The notes beneath the pieces are model-generated. The model saw only the letters and a list, made by a program, of their open reading frames with translations, had not been told where the DNA came from and ran no database searches. A DNA stretch of 64,000 nt from Deltaproteobacteria bacterium (lineage in GTDB: Bacteria > Desulfobacterota > Desulfobacteria > Desulfobacterales > UBA2156): NCBI GenBank assembly GCA_019309485.1, contig JAFDGC010000010.1:23199-87198 (forward strand), read 5' to 3'. Made by a program: the position numbers and the translations under genes. Position 1 is the first letter of the stretch, and every line of letters starts with the position of its first letter. Positions 26,850 through 36,831 of this stretch are shown in pieces.

Positions 26850-28550
26850 TTATCCCCGGGATTGTTTCTGGATCTTGGCCCAGGTGTCCCGGAGGGTAAC
26901 GGTACGGTTGAAAACGGGGGCTCCCGGTGCGGAATCGACGGGATCTACGAAAAAGTAGCCCAGCCGTTCGAACTGGTACCGGTTTTCCGGTAAGGCGCCC
27001 GCAAGACCCGGTTCCAGCTTGCAGCCGGAAAGGACCGTCAAAGAATCCGGATTGATCCGTTCCTTAAACTCCGGGGTGTCCTTTCCCGCATCCGGTTCGG
27101 AAGTCTCATTCAGAAGGTAATCGTACAGGCGCACCTTGGCGTCGAAGGCTTGGGGAGCGCTCACCCAATGGAGGGTGGCCTTGACCTTCCGGCCGTCGGG
27201 TGCATCCCCGCCCCGGGTGGCCGGATCATAGGTGCATCGGACTTCCTTTACTTCTCCCGTTTTTTCATCCTTGACCACCCCCACGCAGGTGATGAAGTAG
27301 GCATACCGGAGCCTCACCTCCCGGCCCGGGGAAAGCCGGAAAAATTTCTTGGGCGGATCTTCCATGAAATCGCCGCGTTCGATGTAGATCTCCCGGGAAA
27401 AAGGGACCTGCCGGGTCCCCATGCCGGGGTCTTCGGGATTGTTGACGGCTTTAAGCATTTCCGTGTGGTTTTCCGGGTAATTTTCGATGACCACTTTCAA
27501 GGGACGCAATACCGCCATGACACGCGGCGCCGTGCGGTTTAGATCCTCCCGCAGGCAATATTCCAAAAGGGCCATGTCCACGGTGCTGTCACGGCGGGCC
27601 ACACCGATCCGCTCACAGAAGTTGCGGATGGCCTGCGGGGTGTACCCCCTGCGCCGGAGCCCCGAAAGGGTGGGCATGCGGGGATCATCCCATCCCGTCA
27701 CATATCCTTCCTCCACCAGGCGGATGAGTTTCCGCTTGCTCAAGACGGTCCGGGTAAGATTGAGCCGGGCGAACTCGATTTGTCGGGGATGGTGGATCTC
27801 CAGGGCGTCGAGAAACCAGTCGTACAAGGGCCGGTGGTCTTCGAATTCCAGGGTGCAGATGGAATGGGTGATCCCTTCGATGGAATCGCACTGGCCGTGG
27901 GCGAAATCGTAGGTGGGGTAAATGCACCATTTGTCTCCGGTGCGGTGGTGTGAGGCGAAAAGGATCCGGTACATGACCGGATCCCGCATATTCAAATTGG
28001 GAGACGCCATGTCGATCTTGGCCCGAAGGACACACTCCCCCGCCGGGAACTCACCGTTTCGCATGCGTTCAAACAGATCGCGGTTTTCGGCCACGGTCCG
28101 ATTTCGGTAGGGGCTTTCCCTCCCGGGCTCCGTGAGGGTCCCCCGATACGACCGGATTTCCTCGGCGCTCAAGCTGTCAACATAGGCCTTGCCTTTTTCG
28201 ATGAGATCCACGGCAAAGGCATACAGGGTGTCGAAGTAATCCGAGGCATAAAACTCCCGGTCTTCCCAGTCAAATCCGAGCCACCGAACGTCGGCCTTGA
28301 TGGACTCCACGTACTCTTGTTCTTCCTTGGTGGGATTCGTATCATCGAACCGAAGATTGCATCTTCCTTTGAACTCGGCGGCCAGCCCGAAGTTGATGCA
28401 GATGGATTTGGCGTGCCCGATGTGCAGATACCCGTTGGGTTCGGGCGGAAACCGGGTCTGTACGCGACCGTCCCATTTTCCGGTTTCTTGGTCTTCTGCA
28501 ATGATGTTTCGAATGAAATTCGATGCGGGCTTCAAGTCAATGGAAGCCAT
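26850..28550 (-). CDS. glnS: Glutaminyl-tRNA synthetase
   Basis: Attaches glutamine directly to tRNA-Gln. The 566-residue class I enzyme has [15 protein letters not shown] (about 36-50, HIGH motif), the KMSKS equivalent VLSKRKL near residue 270, and the GlnRS-specific C-terminal beta-barrel domains ending [16 protein letters not shown] and DDTNP segments separate it from GluRS. Its presence means this organism need not rely on the transamidation route for Gln-tRNA. It lies downstream of a tRNA-Gln gene and gltX on the same strand, an orderly grouping discussed in the findings. Confidence 0.97.
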   Translation of the reverse strand: MASIDLKPASNFIRNIIAEDQETGKWDGRVQTRFPPEPNGYLHIGHAKSICINFGLAAEFKGRCNLRFDDTNPTKEEQEYVESIKADVRWLGFDWEDREFYASDYFDTLYAFAVDLIEKGKAYVDSLSAEEIRSYRGTLTEPGRESPYRNRTVAENRDLFERMRNGEFPAGECVLRAKIDMASPNLNMRDPVMYRILFASHHRTGDKWCIYPTYDFAHGQCDSIEGITHSICTLEFEDHRPLYDWFLDALEIHHPRQIEFARLNLTRTVLSKRKLIRLVEEGYVTGWDDPRMPTLSGLRRRGYTPQAIRNFCERIGVARRDSTVDMALLEYCLREDLNRTAPRVMAVLRPLKVVIENYPENHTEMLKAVNNPEDPGMGTRQVPFSREIYIERGDFMEDPPKKFFRLSPGREVRLRYAYFITCVGVVKDEKTGEVKEVRCTYDPATRGGDAPDGRKVKATLHWVSAPQAFDAKVRLYDYLLNETSEPDAGKDTPEFKERINPDSLTVLSGCKLEPGLAGALPENRYQFERLGYFFVDPVDSAPGAPVFNRTVTLRDTWAKIQKQSRG

Positions 28551-28683
28551 GACGGTTCTCTCCTCCTTGGATTCACTTTCCGTACGCCTTTTCGAGGAAC
28601 AAAATCATGCGCCGTTTCTATGGGAAAAAGGGAACGAAGTCAATCGCAACAGAAGGGGCGGGGGCAACACAGCAGGAAAAATT

Positions 28684-28757
28684 TGGCTGAGGGACCAGGA
28701 TTCGAACCTGGATTAACGGGGCCAGAACCCGTCGTCCTGCCGTTAGACGATCCCCCA
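28684..28757 (-). tRNA. tRNA-Gln, anticodon CTG
   Basis: 74 nt including an encoded CCA end. The acceptor stem TGGGGGA pairs with TCCCTCA (one G-U), the D-loop contains CTAACGGCAGG, and the anticodon stem ACGGG/CCCGT closes a 7-nt loop TTCTGGC with CTG in the middle. The T-arm carries GGTTCGAATCC. A T-run directly follows the CCA. It lies between gltX and glnS on the same strand. Confidence 0.97.
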
Positions 28758-28821
28758 GCACATATGTTTTTCTTCTAATACACCTTGCCGGCAGCCGTCA
28801 AGTCGATTCTGTTTCAGCAAA

Positions 28822-30222
28822 TCAGGAGGACCGGCCTTCGATGAACTCAACGGCGCGTTTCAATCGGCCGACGGCGCGGGCCTTGCCCAGCACGTGCAGG
28901 ATTTCGAAGATGCCGGGGCTGGCGGTTTTTCCTGTAAGAGCCACCCGGACGGGTTGGGCGATCTTGCCCAGTTTCAGCCCGGTTTCCTCCATGACGGCAC
29001 GGAAGGCGTCTTCCAGGGCCTTTTCCCCGAAATCCGGGGACGTCTCAAGCTGCTGTACCACCCGGCGAAGGATTCGCGCCGATTCGGCGGTGAGAAATTT
29101 TTCGGCCGCCGCTTCTTCGTAAGCCACGGTTTCCGTAAAATAAAACCGGGCGGCATCCGCCATTTCAGAAAGGGTCTTGCTCCGTTCCTTCAGGGTGGAA
29201 ACAACCGATTCAAGATTCGGGCCGTCCTCCAGCGTAAGTCCTTGCCCGGATAGAAACGGGAGGAGCCTTTCGGCCAGATACCGATCGGAGGCGAGCTTCA
29301 TGTGCTCCGCATTGACCGCCAAGAGCTTTTCCGGGTTGAAGATGCCGGGCGATTTTCCAAGCCTTTCCATGGAAAATTTATCGATGAGTTCTTCCCGGGT
29401 GAAAATTTCCTGATCTCCGTAGGACCATCCCAGGCGGACCAGGTAATTTATGAGGGCCTCGGGAAGGTAACCCATGTCCCGGTAGGCCAAAACCGACAGG
29501 GCGCCATGCCGCTTGCTCAGCCGGGAACGATCGTGACCCAGCACCATCGGAACGTGGGCGAATACGGGAAGGTCAGCGCCCAGGGCCTTGTAGATCAGAA
29601 TCTGTTTGGGGGTGTTCATGACATGATCGTCCCCCCGGAGGATCATGTTGATCCCCATGGTGACGTCGTCCACCACCACCACGAAATTATAAGTGGGGGT
29701 CCCGTCTTTCCGGACGATGATGAAATCATCCAGCTCGGTGTTGTCAAAGACGATATTCCCCTTGACGGCATCGTTTAAAACCGTGGCACCGATGAGAGGC
29801 GCCTTGAATCGGACCACGGTATCTTGGGACGCCTTCAGTCCCCGATCCCGGCATTTTCCGTCATATTTGGGCTTTCCACCTGACGCCATGGCCCTTTTGC
29901 GGATCGATTCGAGCCGCTCGGGCGGACAATCGCAATAATAAGCATGGCCGGAATCCAGGAGCTTTTGCATATATTCCCGATAAATGGAAAACCGCCGGGA
30001 CTGAAAATAAGGCCCCTCGTCCCAGTCAATGCCCAGCCACCTGAGGGACTCCAGGATGGATTCCACAAATTCAGGGGTGGACCGCGCCGTATCTGTATCT
30101 TCCATTCTCAAGATGAATTTTCCCTTCGTATGCCGGGCATACAGCCAGTTGAACAGGGCCGTGCGGGCGCCCCCCAGATGAAGATGTCCGGTGGGACTGG
30201 GTGGAAATCGCGTGACAATCAT
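28822..30222 (-). CDS. gltX: Glutamyl-tRNA synthetase
   Basis: Charges tRNA-Glu. The 466-residue class I enzyme starts MIVTRFPPSPTGHLHLGGAR, containing the HIGH motif. A zinc-site-like cluster YYCDCPPER begins near residue 97, and the KMSKS equivalent LSKRHG is near 235. The all-helical anticodon-binding domain occupies the last ~150 residues. GGAAAG lies ahead of the start codon. No promoter is obvious in the AT-rich upstream gap. The product could be a discriminating enzyme because a dedicated GlnRS is encoded next door. Confidence 0.96.
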   Translation of the reverse strand: MIVTRFPPSPTGHLHLGGARTALFNWLYARHTKGKFILRMEDTDTARSTPEFVESILESLRWLGIDWDEGPYFQSRRFSIYREYMQKLLDSGHAYYCDCPPERLESIRKRAMASGGKPKYDGKCRDRGLKASQDTVVRFKAPLIGATVLNDAVKGNIVFDNTELDDFIIVRKDGTPTYNFVVVVDDVTMGINMILRGDDHVMNTPKQILIYKALGADLPVFAHVPMVLGHDRSRLSKRHGALSVLAYRDMGYLPEALINYLVRLGWSYGDQEIFTREELIDKFSMERLGKSPGIFNPEKLLAVNAEHMKLASDRYLAERLLPFLSGQGLTLEDGPNLESVVSTLKERSKTLSEMADAARFYFTETVAYEEAAAEKFLTAESARILRRVVQQLETSPDFGEKALEDAFRAVMEETGLKLGKIAQPVRVALTGKTASPGIFEILHVLGKARAVGRLKRAVEFIEGRSS

Positions 30223-30689
30223 TGCTTATACTTTCCTATGAAATAAACTCGGGTGGATCATGATCTTTCCAACCATTTGATATTTAAGAATATTATTATA
30301 GCTCGATCCCTGAGATGTGCTTCCGGTCGCATTTTAATGAAAACTAGTCATAAAGCGGATTCCCCGGGCGTTTTCCTGCCACAGCAACCATCGTCTCCCG
30401 AAACCGGGAATCATACGATTTTAAAAAGGGAGTTGCGCATGGATCCGCTTTGCATTCGATGTGATTTTATATCCAATTATATCAATATCTTAAATTAAAT
30501 TGCGGTTTATTTCCGCCGCCAGCTTGCTTCTTATCACATGCGGCCACAGGGTACAAGGGAATCATTTTAAAGCTCCGGCGGAAAAGTCCTTGACAACGGT
30601 TTGCTTTTCAATTACTAGGGGCAAAACCTTTTAATAACCGCTCAGAATATTAAATAGTTTAATAATAATAGATGGTTAGGAGATTACTT
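30223..30689. other. AT-rich divergent intergenic region, gltX to rpmF
   Basis: 467 bp without a convincing gene; an 81-codon frame at 30253-30498 lacks a ribosome binding site and protein-like composition. The only feature I can support is the strong promoter candidate at 30590-30618. Confidence 0.6.
30590..30618 (+). promoter_or_regulatory. Promoter for the rpmF-fatty acid-riboflavin gene run
   Basis: Perfect TTGACA (30590-30595), 17-bp spacer, and TACTAG (30613-30618), about 70 bp upstream of rpmF. It is the best promoter match ahead of the 12-kb co-directional block. Confidence 0.6.
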
Positions 30690-30869
30690 ATGCCACTTCC
30701 AAAACGAAAGAAATCCAAATCGAAGCGTGACATGCGGCGGGCGCACTACAAGACCGCCCTTCCCAACCTTTCTCCCTGTCCCCAATGCGGGGAAGCCAGA
30801 CCGCCGCACCGGGCATGTCCCCACTGCGGCGCTTATAAAGGCCGCACAGTGGTCAAAACCGAAGAATAG
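30690..30869 (+). CDS. rpmF: Ribosomal protein bL32
   Basis: A 59-residue zinc-ribbon ribosomal protein of the large subunit. It starts MPLPKRKKSKSKRDMRRAHY, the canonical L32 opening, and has the two CxxC pairs CPQCGE and CPHCGAY. ATG 30690 is preceded by TTAGGAGATTACTT. An upstream in-frame start at 30672 gives extra residues not seen in L32. rpmF heads the fatty-acid gene cluster, as in most bacteria, but plsX and fabH are absent after it. Confidence 0.97.
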   Translation: MPLPKRKKSKSKRDMRRAHYKTALPNLSPCPQCGEARPPHRACPHCGAYKGRTVVKTEE

Positions 30870-30891
30870 CCCCAAGGAAAATTTTTAAACG

Positions 30892-32565
30892 ATGGAGACG
30901 TTGTCTTCCGCCCCCCAAAAAGCGGCCCCCGAGGGTCTGGATCCGGAAACCCGGCAGATGGTCCTCGACACGGTGCGCCAGCTGAAAAACCGGCTATTGA
31001 CGAAGGAAACGATTCTCGAGCTGGATAAAGACGAGTCCTTTCCGGAAGGGATCATCCGGCAAATGCTGGGCCCCGAAGTCGGCTTACAGCTGTTGTTCAT
31101 TCCGGAAGCCTACGGCGGCATGGGGGGCGGCGCCATGGACTGCTGCGAGGTCACCCGGGAAATGGCCAAGATCTGCCTGGGGGTGGCCACGGCCTTTTTC
31201 GCCATTCAACTGGGATCCGACCCGTTAAGGGTGGGCGGCACCGAGGCGCAAAAGAAAAAATGGCTGGGTGCCATAGCGGAGGGGAACGCCCTGGTCGCCT
31301 ACGCCGTCACGGAACCGGAGGCCGGCAGCAACTTGGCCGCGTTGAAAACCAAGGCCGATCCGGTGGCGGACCCATCCGGGAAAATCATCGGTTACCGCAT
31401 CAATGGGAACAAGCAGTTTATCTCCACCGGCGGGTATGCCGATTTCATCACGGTCCTGGCCCGGGCGCCGGAAGGACCCACCTTTTTCATAGTGGAAAAA
31501 GGGGCCGACGGCTTTATACAGGGGAAAGGGGAAGAAAAACACGGCATCCGCGCCTCCAACACCTCGCCGTTGACCTTCACCGACGTCTTTGTTCCGGCGG
31601 AAAATCTCATCGGCGATATTCCGGGGGTCGGCCTCAAGCAAGCCAACGCGGTCTTCGGATACACACGGTTGATGGTGGCGGCCATGGCCCTGGGCGCCGG
31701 AGAAGCCGCCCTCGACATCGTTATCCCTTATGCCAAGGAGCGGGTCCAGTTCGGATCCACCCTTTCCGAAAAGCAGGGCTATACCCACAAACTCGTCGTC
31801 CCCCATGCCGTGCGCATGGAAGCCGCGGCCGCCTATCTCGAGGAAACGGCCAAACGGCTTGATGAAACCGGGGAAGACCTTCAGGTGGAAGGTTCCATCG
31901 CCAAATATTTCGCCACCGAAGCCGCCAACAGGGCCGCCGACGACGCCATGCAGGCCCTGGGAGGATACGGGTACATCCGGGAATTCATGGTGGAAAAAAT
32001 CAAACGGGACGTGAAAATCACCTGCATTTATGAAGGCACCAGCGAGGTCCAGCAAAACATTATCAGCACTTTTCGATGGAAAAAGTCCCGAAAAACCAAA
32101 GGCGCTTTTTACGCGGATATGGCCACCCAAATGGACCAAATCGAAAGGGTCTGTTCGGATCTGGGGGCAGGCCTGGTGGGGACGGCCACCCGGGCGCTCA
32201 ATGAGACCCTCACACTGGCCCACGACCACAAGCTGACACGGCAGCAGTTCGTCATGTTCGCCCTTGCCGATATGATGACGGCAGTGGAAATTGCGGCCGG
32301 TTTCGTGAAAAAGGCCCGGCGCCTGACGGAAAACCGCCTCCCTGAATCCGAAAAAATCAAGGTCTTTTGCAGGATTTTCGCCCGGGAAGCGGCACAGGTC
32401 GCAGCGGAAAACGCCGCGAAGATCGTGATGGGGTGCGGTCTATTCGAATCGAAAGACGCTTTTCCCTTCCTGGAACGCATCGCCTTTTCCTCCCTTAAAG
32501 CCGGCTATGAACAGCTCATGGCCGATATGGATCGGGCCGCGGATTTTATTTTCGAGAGGGGATAA
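30892..32565 (+). CDS. Acyl-CoA dehydrogenase with C-terminal helical extension
   Basis: A 557-residue flavoprotein of the acyl-CoA dehydrogenase family. The FAD/substrate region shows AYAVTEPEAGSNLAALKT and the catalytic glutamate is in CIYEGTSEVQQN at about residue 381. Beyond the usual ~385-residue core there is an extra helical domain of about 160 residues, as in larger family members. AAGGAAA lies upstream of the ATG. The stop codon overlaps the fabG start (TAATGA), implying translational coupling. Its position between rpmF and fabG, where plsX-fabH usually sit, hints at a role feeding or tapping fatty-acid synthesis, which is inference; it may equally act in beta-oxidation. Confidence 0.9.
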   Translation: METLSSAPQKAAPEGLDPETRQMVLDTVRQLKNRLLTKETILELDKDESFPEGIIRQMLGPEVGLQLLFIPEAYGGMGGGAMDCCEVTREMAKICLGVATAFFAIQLGSDPLRVGGTEAQKKKWLGAIAEGNALVAYAVTEPEAGSNLAALKTKADPVADPSGKIIGYRINGNKQFISTGGYADFITVLARAPEGPTFFIVEKGADGFIQGKGEEKHGIRASNTSPLTFTDVFVPAENLIGDIPGVGLKQANAVFGYTRLMVAAMALGAGEAALDIVIPYAKERVQFGSTLSEKQGYTHKLVVPHAVRMEAAAAYLEETAKRLDETGEDLQVEGSIAKYFATEAANRAADDAMQALGGYGYIREFMVEKIKRDVKITCIYEGTSEVQQNIISTFRWKKSRKTKGAFYADMATQMDQIERVCSDLGAGLVGTATRALNETLTLAHDHKLTRQQFVMFALADMMTAVEIAAGFVKKARRLTENRLPESEKIKVFCRIFAREAAQVAAENAAKIVMGCGLFESKDAFPFLERIAFSSLKAGYEQLMADMDRAADFIFERG

Positions 32566-33329
32566 TGAAAACGGATGAAACGCAAGTGGTGGTGGTTACC
32601 GGCGGATCCCGGGGCATCGGCCGGGCCATCTGTCTTGAATTTGCAGCACCAGGCACCCGAATCTTTTTCAATTACTTTAATCCCGCCGATCCGCAAGGAG
32701 AAAAGGCCCATGCGGAAAAAACCGAGACCCTCGTCAAAGGGGCCGGCGGCTGGGCGAAAAGCCAAAGCGTCAATGTGGCGTCGGAGAACTCGGTAAAGAC
32801 GTTCTTTGACACGGTGATGCACGAGGCCGGCCGCATCGACGTCCTCGTCAACAACGCCGGGATCACCCGGGACAAACTGCTCATGCGGATGACCGAAGCG
32901 GACTGGGACGCCGTGATGGACGTCAACCTGAAGGGGGCGTTTCACTGTACCCGGTTTGCGGGCCGCGCCATGGTGAACCAACGATCCGGGCGCATCATCA
33001 ACATCGCTTCCATCGTGGGGATCATCGGAAACCCGGGCCAAGCCAATTATGTGGCCTCCAAGGCCGGGATTATCGGACTGACCAAGACCGCGGCCCGGGA
33101 ATTCGCCCAGCGGGGCGTCACCGTGAACGCGGTGGCGCCGGGATTCATCGAAACGGACATGACCGCCGTGCTTTCCGAAAAGGTGAGAACGGAGATGATG
33201 GCCCAAATCCCCTTGGGTCGTGCCGGACAGCCGGAAGACGTGGCGCACGCCGTGGCGTTTCTGGCATCCGAACAGGCGGCCTATATCACCGGCCAGGTCA
33301 TCCATGTCAGCGGCGGCATGTATATTTAA
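32565..33329 (+). CDS. fabG: 3-oxoacyl-ACP reductase (SDR family)
   Basis: Reduces 3-oxoacyl-ACP in fatty-acid elongation using NADPH. The 254-residue short-chain dehydrogenase has [10 protein letters not shown] (nucleotide loop, about 10-19), LVNNAG, and the catalytic YVASK near residue 162. It also has the FabG-like [13 protein letters not shown] and a C-terminal HVSGGMYI. It overlaps the acyl-CoA dehydrogenase stop by one base and precedes acpP by 49 bp, so the assignment to fatty-acid synthesis rests on both family and context. Confidence 0.94.
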   Translation: MKTDETQVVVVTGGSRGIGRAICLEFAAPGTRIFFNYFNPADPQGEKAHAEKTETLVKGAGGWAKSQSVNVASENSVKTFFDTVMHEAGRIDVLVNNAGITRDKLLMRMTEADWDAVMDVNLKGAFHCTRFAGRAMVNQRSGRIINIASIVGIIGNPGQANYVASKAGIIGLTKTAAREFAQRGVTVNAVAPGFIETDMTAVLSEKVRTEMMAQIPLGRAGQPEDVAHAVAFLASEQAAYITGQVIHVSGGMYI

Positions 33330-33378
33330 GCGCATAATAAATCATTATTTTTTTACGGCCATCAAGGAGGAAACGACC

Positions 33379-33609
33379 ATGTCACTTGAGGATAAAGTCA
33401 AGAAGATCATTGCGGAAAAACTGAGCGTGGATATCAACGACATTGTACCAGAAGCGTCTTTCGTGGATGATCTGGGCGCCGATTCCCTGGATCTGGTGGA
33501 ACTCATCATGTCCATGGAAGAAGAATTCGACATCGAAATTTCGGACGAAGAAGCGGAAAAGCTTGTCACCGTAAAAGACGTTCTGGAGTATATCGCCAAG
33601 CATTCCTGA
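33379..33609 (+). CDS. acpP: Acyl carrier protein
   Basis: A 76-residue acidic protein that carries growing acyl chains on phosphopantetheine. The attachment serine is in [12 protein letters not shown] at residue 36. AAGGAGGAAACGACC is a very strong ribosome binding site ahead of ATG 33379, in keeping with high expression. The open frame extends further upstream but that part overlaps fabG and is not ACP-like. Confidence 0.98.
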   Translation: MSLEDKVKKIIAEKLSVDINDIVPEASFVDDLGADSLDLVELIMSMEEEFDIEISDEEAEKLVTVKDVLEYIAKHS

Positions 33610-33689
33610 TGCACCGGCATCCATGGAGATGCGCGAATTCTTTTTGCCGGGCGAGCATGCCCGATCGTAGCCGTCAAAAGGAGGAAATC

Positions 33690-34934
33690 TTGAGCATAAA
33701 AAGGGTCGTGATCACCGGCATGGGGCTGGTGACGCCCTTGGGTATGGGGGTGTCGGAGAGTTGGAACGCACTTTGTGCCGGAAAATCGGGCATCGGGCCC
33801 ATCACCCGGTTCGACGCCACCCCTTATGCCACAAAGATCGCAGGGGAAGTCAAAGACTTCAACCCCGCCGATTTCATGTCTGCAAAAGACGCCAACCGGG
33901 CAACCCCTTTCATCGCCTATGCCGTGGCCGCCAGTCGGATGGCTATGGAAGATTCGGGATTGATCGTCAATGGCGAAAACGCCCACCGGATCGGGGTGTT
34001 CATGGGTTGCGGGCTGGGAGGACTTTCATTTCTGGAAGAAACGACCCGCATCATCGAGCATAAAGGCCCGAAACGGGTGAGCCCCTTTTTCATTCCCATG
34101 ATGATCGGGAACATGGCCGCCGGCATGATTTCCATCCTGTTCGGAGCCAAGGGACCCAATGCCTCCATGGCCACCGCCTGCGCCGCCGGGACCCACGCCG
34201 CCGGAGAGGCCTTCAAGATCATTCAAAGCGGGAGGGCCGAGGCCATGATCACCGGGGGCGTGGAGTCGGTCGTCTCCCCCACCTCCGTGGCCGGTTTCAA
34301 CGCCATGAAAGCCCTTTCCACCCGGAACGACGCGCCCGAAAAGGCCTCCAGACCCTTTGACAGGGACCGGGATGGATTCGTCATTGGAGAAGGTGCCGGC
34401 ATTTTGATCTTTGAAAGCCTGGAAAGCGCGCAAAGGCGCGGGGCGCATATCTACGCCGAAGTGGTGGGATACGGAATGAGCGGGGACGCCTTTCATATCA
34501 GCGCGCCTTCCCCGGACGGGGAAGGGATGGCCCGCTGCATGGCCGCCGCCATTGAAGATGCCGGCATCACTCCCGGAGCGGTGGAATATATCAATGCCCA
34601 TGGAACCTCCACACCCCTCAACGACTTGTACGAAACCCGGGCCATCAAGACCGTATTCAAGGATCATGTCCGAACCCTTGCCGTGAGCTCCACCAAATCC
34701 ATGACCGGGCACCTTTTGGGCGGCGCAGGGGGTGTTGAGACCGTCTTTACGGCCCTGACCCTGCACCAGGGCATCCTTCCCCCCACCATCAACTTTGAAA
34801 ACCCCGGAGAGGAATGCGACCTCGACTACGTTCCCAACACGGCCCGTAAAAAAGCCGTCGAGTACGCCATGACCAACTCCTTCGGCTTCGGGGGGACCAA
34901 CGCCTGCCTGGTTCTCAAAAAATTCCGTCCATAA
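33690..34934 (+). CDS. fabF: 3-oxoacyl-ACP synthase II
   Basis: Elongating condensing enzyme. TTG 33690 is the start because AAAAGGAGGAAATC precedes it and the family opening SIKRVVITGMGLVTPLG follows; ATG 33609 is in frame but adds residues foreign to the family. The 414-residue protein has active-site Cys about 164 (ATACAAGTHA) and the histidines in NAHGTSTP and KSMTGHLLGGAGG. It follows acpP in the classical order. A candidate terminator lies just after the stop. Confidence 0.97.
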   Translation: MSIKRVVITGMGLVTPLGMGVSESWNALCAGKSGIGPITRFDATPYATKIAGEVKDFNPADFMSAKDANRATPFIAYAVAASRMAMEDSGLIVNGENAHRIGVFMGCGLGGLSFLEETTRIIEHKGPKRVSPFFIPMMIGNMAAGMISILFGAKGPNASMATACAAGTHAAGEAFKIIQSGRAEAMITGGVESVVSPTSVAGFNAMKALSTRNDAPEKASRPFDRDRDGFVIGEGAGILIFESLESAQRRGAHIYAEVVGYGMSGDAFHISAPSPDGEGMARCMAAAIEDAGITPGAVEYINAHGTSTPLNDLYETRAIKTVFKDHVRTLAVSSTKSMTGHLLGGAGGVETVFTALTLHQGILPPTINFENPGEECDLDYVPNTARKKAVEYAMTNSFGFGGTNACLVLKKFRP

Positions 34935-34940
34935 GACATT

Positions 34941-34958
34941 AAGGGTCCCCCTTTTTTT
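34941..34958 (+). terminator. Weak intrinsic terminator candidate after fabF
   Basis: AAGGG and CCCTT form a short 5-bp stem with a 3-nt loop, followed by a run of T. A second small hairpin (GCCCC/GGGGC) follows at about 34963-34979. The stem is short, so read-through into rpiB is plausible. Confidence 0.35.
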
Positions 34959-35034
34959 CCTTGCCCCGACTCAAGGGGCGGGATATAAAGGAATTTCCGG
35001 GTTTTCCCGTAGGATCAACAGAAAGGGACTGGAT

Positions 35035-35517
35035 ATGAACAATGCGACCGGTTCGATCGCCATCGGCTGCGACCACGCCGCCTTTGGGCTGAAAGAAACC
35101 ATTAAAAAATTTTTGCAACAAGCGGGGCTCGACGTGGTGGATGTGGGAACCGACGGGACGGCTTCCGTGGATTATCCCGATTTCGGCACCAGAGTGGCAA
35201 AAATGGTGGCTTCGGGAAAAGTGGCCCGGGGTATCCTCATTTGCGGTACCGGCATCGGTATGTCCATGGTGGCCAACCGGTTCCCCGGCGTCCGGGCGGC
35301 CCTGTGTTCGGAGACCTATTCCGCGGCGATGAGCCGGCGGCACAACAACGCCAATATTCTGGCCATGGGCGCCCGGGTGATCGGAGAAGGGCTGGCCATG
35401 GAAATCGTCCGGGTATGGCTCGACACCCCCTTTGAAGGGGGTCGGCACGAAGCCCGGGTACAGAAAATCGAAGCCGCCGGATCCCTCGAATCGGAAATGC
35501 CGGAGAATTCCTGTTGA
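35035..35517 (+). CDS. rpiB: Ribose-5-phosphate isomerase B
   Basis: Interconverts ribose-5-phosphate and ribulose-5-phosphate. The 160-residue RpiB/LacAB protein opens AIGCDHAAFGLKETI and carries the catalytic cysteine in ILICGTGIGMSM (C70). AAGGGACTGGAT precedes the ATG. The next gene, glyA, starts 54 bp later. The pairing rpiB-glyA-dCMP deaminase-nrdR is frequent in deltaproteobacteria and supplies nucleotide precursors. Confidence 0.95.
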   Translation: MNNATGSIAIGCDHAAFGLKETIKKFLQQAGLDVVDVGTDGTASVDYPDFGTRVAKMVASGKVARGILICGTGIGMSMVANRFPGVRAALCSETYSAAMSRRHNNANILAMGARVIGEGLAMEIVRVWLDTPFEGGRHEARVQKIEAAGSLESEMPENSC

Positions 35518-35571
35518 CTCCGACAGCCGACCCATCGCCCCAAGAAGATCGAGACGGAGAAAAAACCGAAA

Positions 35572-36831
35572 GTGGACTGGATCCAACGGACTGATCCCGA
35601 AATCGCATCGGCCATACGGGCCGAGCTGGCCCGCCAGCGGGATACCCTTGAACTCATTGCATCCGAGAACATCGCAGGGCGGGCGGTCATGGAAACCCAA
35701 GGGAGCTGTCTAACGAACAAATACGCTGAAGGGTACCCTGGAAGACGGTATTACGGCGGATGTATGAACATGGATGTGGTCGAACGCCTAGCCATCGACC
35801 GTGCAAAAGCCCTGTTTCATGCGGAGTACGTCAACGTGCAGCCCCATTCGGGCTCCCAGGCCAACATGGCCGTCTATTTCGGGCTCCTTCAACCCGGGGA
35901 TTCCATTTTAGGCATGCGCCTGGCCCACGGGGGACACCTGACGCATGGGAGCCCTGCCAGTTTTTCCGGCCGCCTCTTCCGGTTTTTCCACTACGGCGTG
36001 GATCCCTCCACGGGCCGGATCGATTACGACGATGTGGAAAAAATCGCCCGGCGCGTGCGGCCGAAAATGATCGTCGCCGGCGCCAGCGCCTACCCCCGCA
36101 TCATCGACTTTGACGCATTTTCCACCATCGCCCGATCGGTGGACGCCCTGTTGATGGTGGACATGGCACACATTGCGGGGCTGGTGGCCGCCGGGATGCA
36201 CCCCTCTCCCGTCCCCTTTGCCGACGCTGTCACATCCACCACCCACAAGACCCTCCGGGGACCCAGAGGGGGACTGATTCTCGCCCGGCCGGTTTATCAA
36301 AAAAGGCTCGACAGGGAGATTTTCCCCGGAATCCAGGGCGGACCCCTCATGCACGTCATCGCCGCCAAGGCGGTGGCGTTCAAGGAGGCCATGGAAACCG
36401 GATTCAACACTTACCAGAAACAGGTCGTCGACAACGCCAGGGCTCTGGCGGCGGGCCTGATGGGGGAAGGGGTGAATCTGGTCTCAGGAGGGACGGACAA
36501 TCACATGCTCCTGCTTGACCTGAGAAACCTGAACATCACCGGAAAAACCGCCCAGGAAGCCCTGGAGCGGGCAGGGATCACCACCAACAAAAACGCCGTC
36601 CCCTTTGATCCTTTGGGCCCGGCGGTCACCAGCGGGCTCCGAATCGGCACGCCGGCGCTCACCTCCCGGGGGATGGGGGTTTCCGAAATGAGCTGCATCG
36701 CGAGTCTCATGGTCCGGATCCTGAAAGACCCCTCAAGCGAAAACACCCTGAAAGACGTACGAAGGGCGGCCCTGGATCTTTGCCGGGCGTTTCCCTTGTA
36801 TCCGGATTTATACCCTGAAACGCCGAATTGA
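35572..36831 (+). CDS. glyA: Serine hydroxymethyltransferase
   Basis: PLP enzyme converting serine and tetrahydrofolate to glycine and methylene-tetrahydrofolate. The 419-residue protein has [20 protein letters not shown] near the start and the PLP-binding lysine in [14 protein letters not shown] (K226). GTG 35572 is the start giving the expected N-terminus; its ribosome binding site (GGAG) is rather distant. Its stop is directly followed by the dCMP deaminase ATG. Confidence 0.97.
   Translation: MDWIQRTDPEIASAIRAELARQRDTLELIASENIAGRAVMETQGSCLTNKYAEGYPGRRYYGGCMNMDVVERLAIDRAKALFHAEYVNVQPHSGSQANMAVYFGLLQPGDSILGMRLAHGGHLTHGSPASFSGRLFRFFHYGVDPSTGRIDYDDVEKIARRVRPKMIVAGASAYPRIIDFDAFSTIARSVDALLMVDMAHIAGLVAAGMHPSPVPFADAVTSTTHKTLRGPRGGLILARPVYQKRLDREIFPGIQGGPLMHVIAAKAVAFKEAMETGFNTYQKQVVDNARALAAGLMGEGVNLVSGGTDNHMLLLDLRNLNITGKTAQEALERAGITTNKNAVPFDPLGPAVTSGLRIGTPALTSRGMGVSEMSCIASLMVRILKDPSSENTLKDVRRAALDLCRAFPLYPDLYPETPN

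Noticed and set aside
30253..30498. 81-codon open frame upstream of rpmF
   Set aside because: AT-rich intergenic DNA, no ribosome binding site, no protein-like pattern.
35518..35571. Glycine or other riboswitch before glyA
   Set aside because: Only 53 bp between rpiB and glyA, no conserved aptamer sequence.
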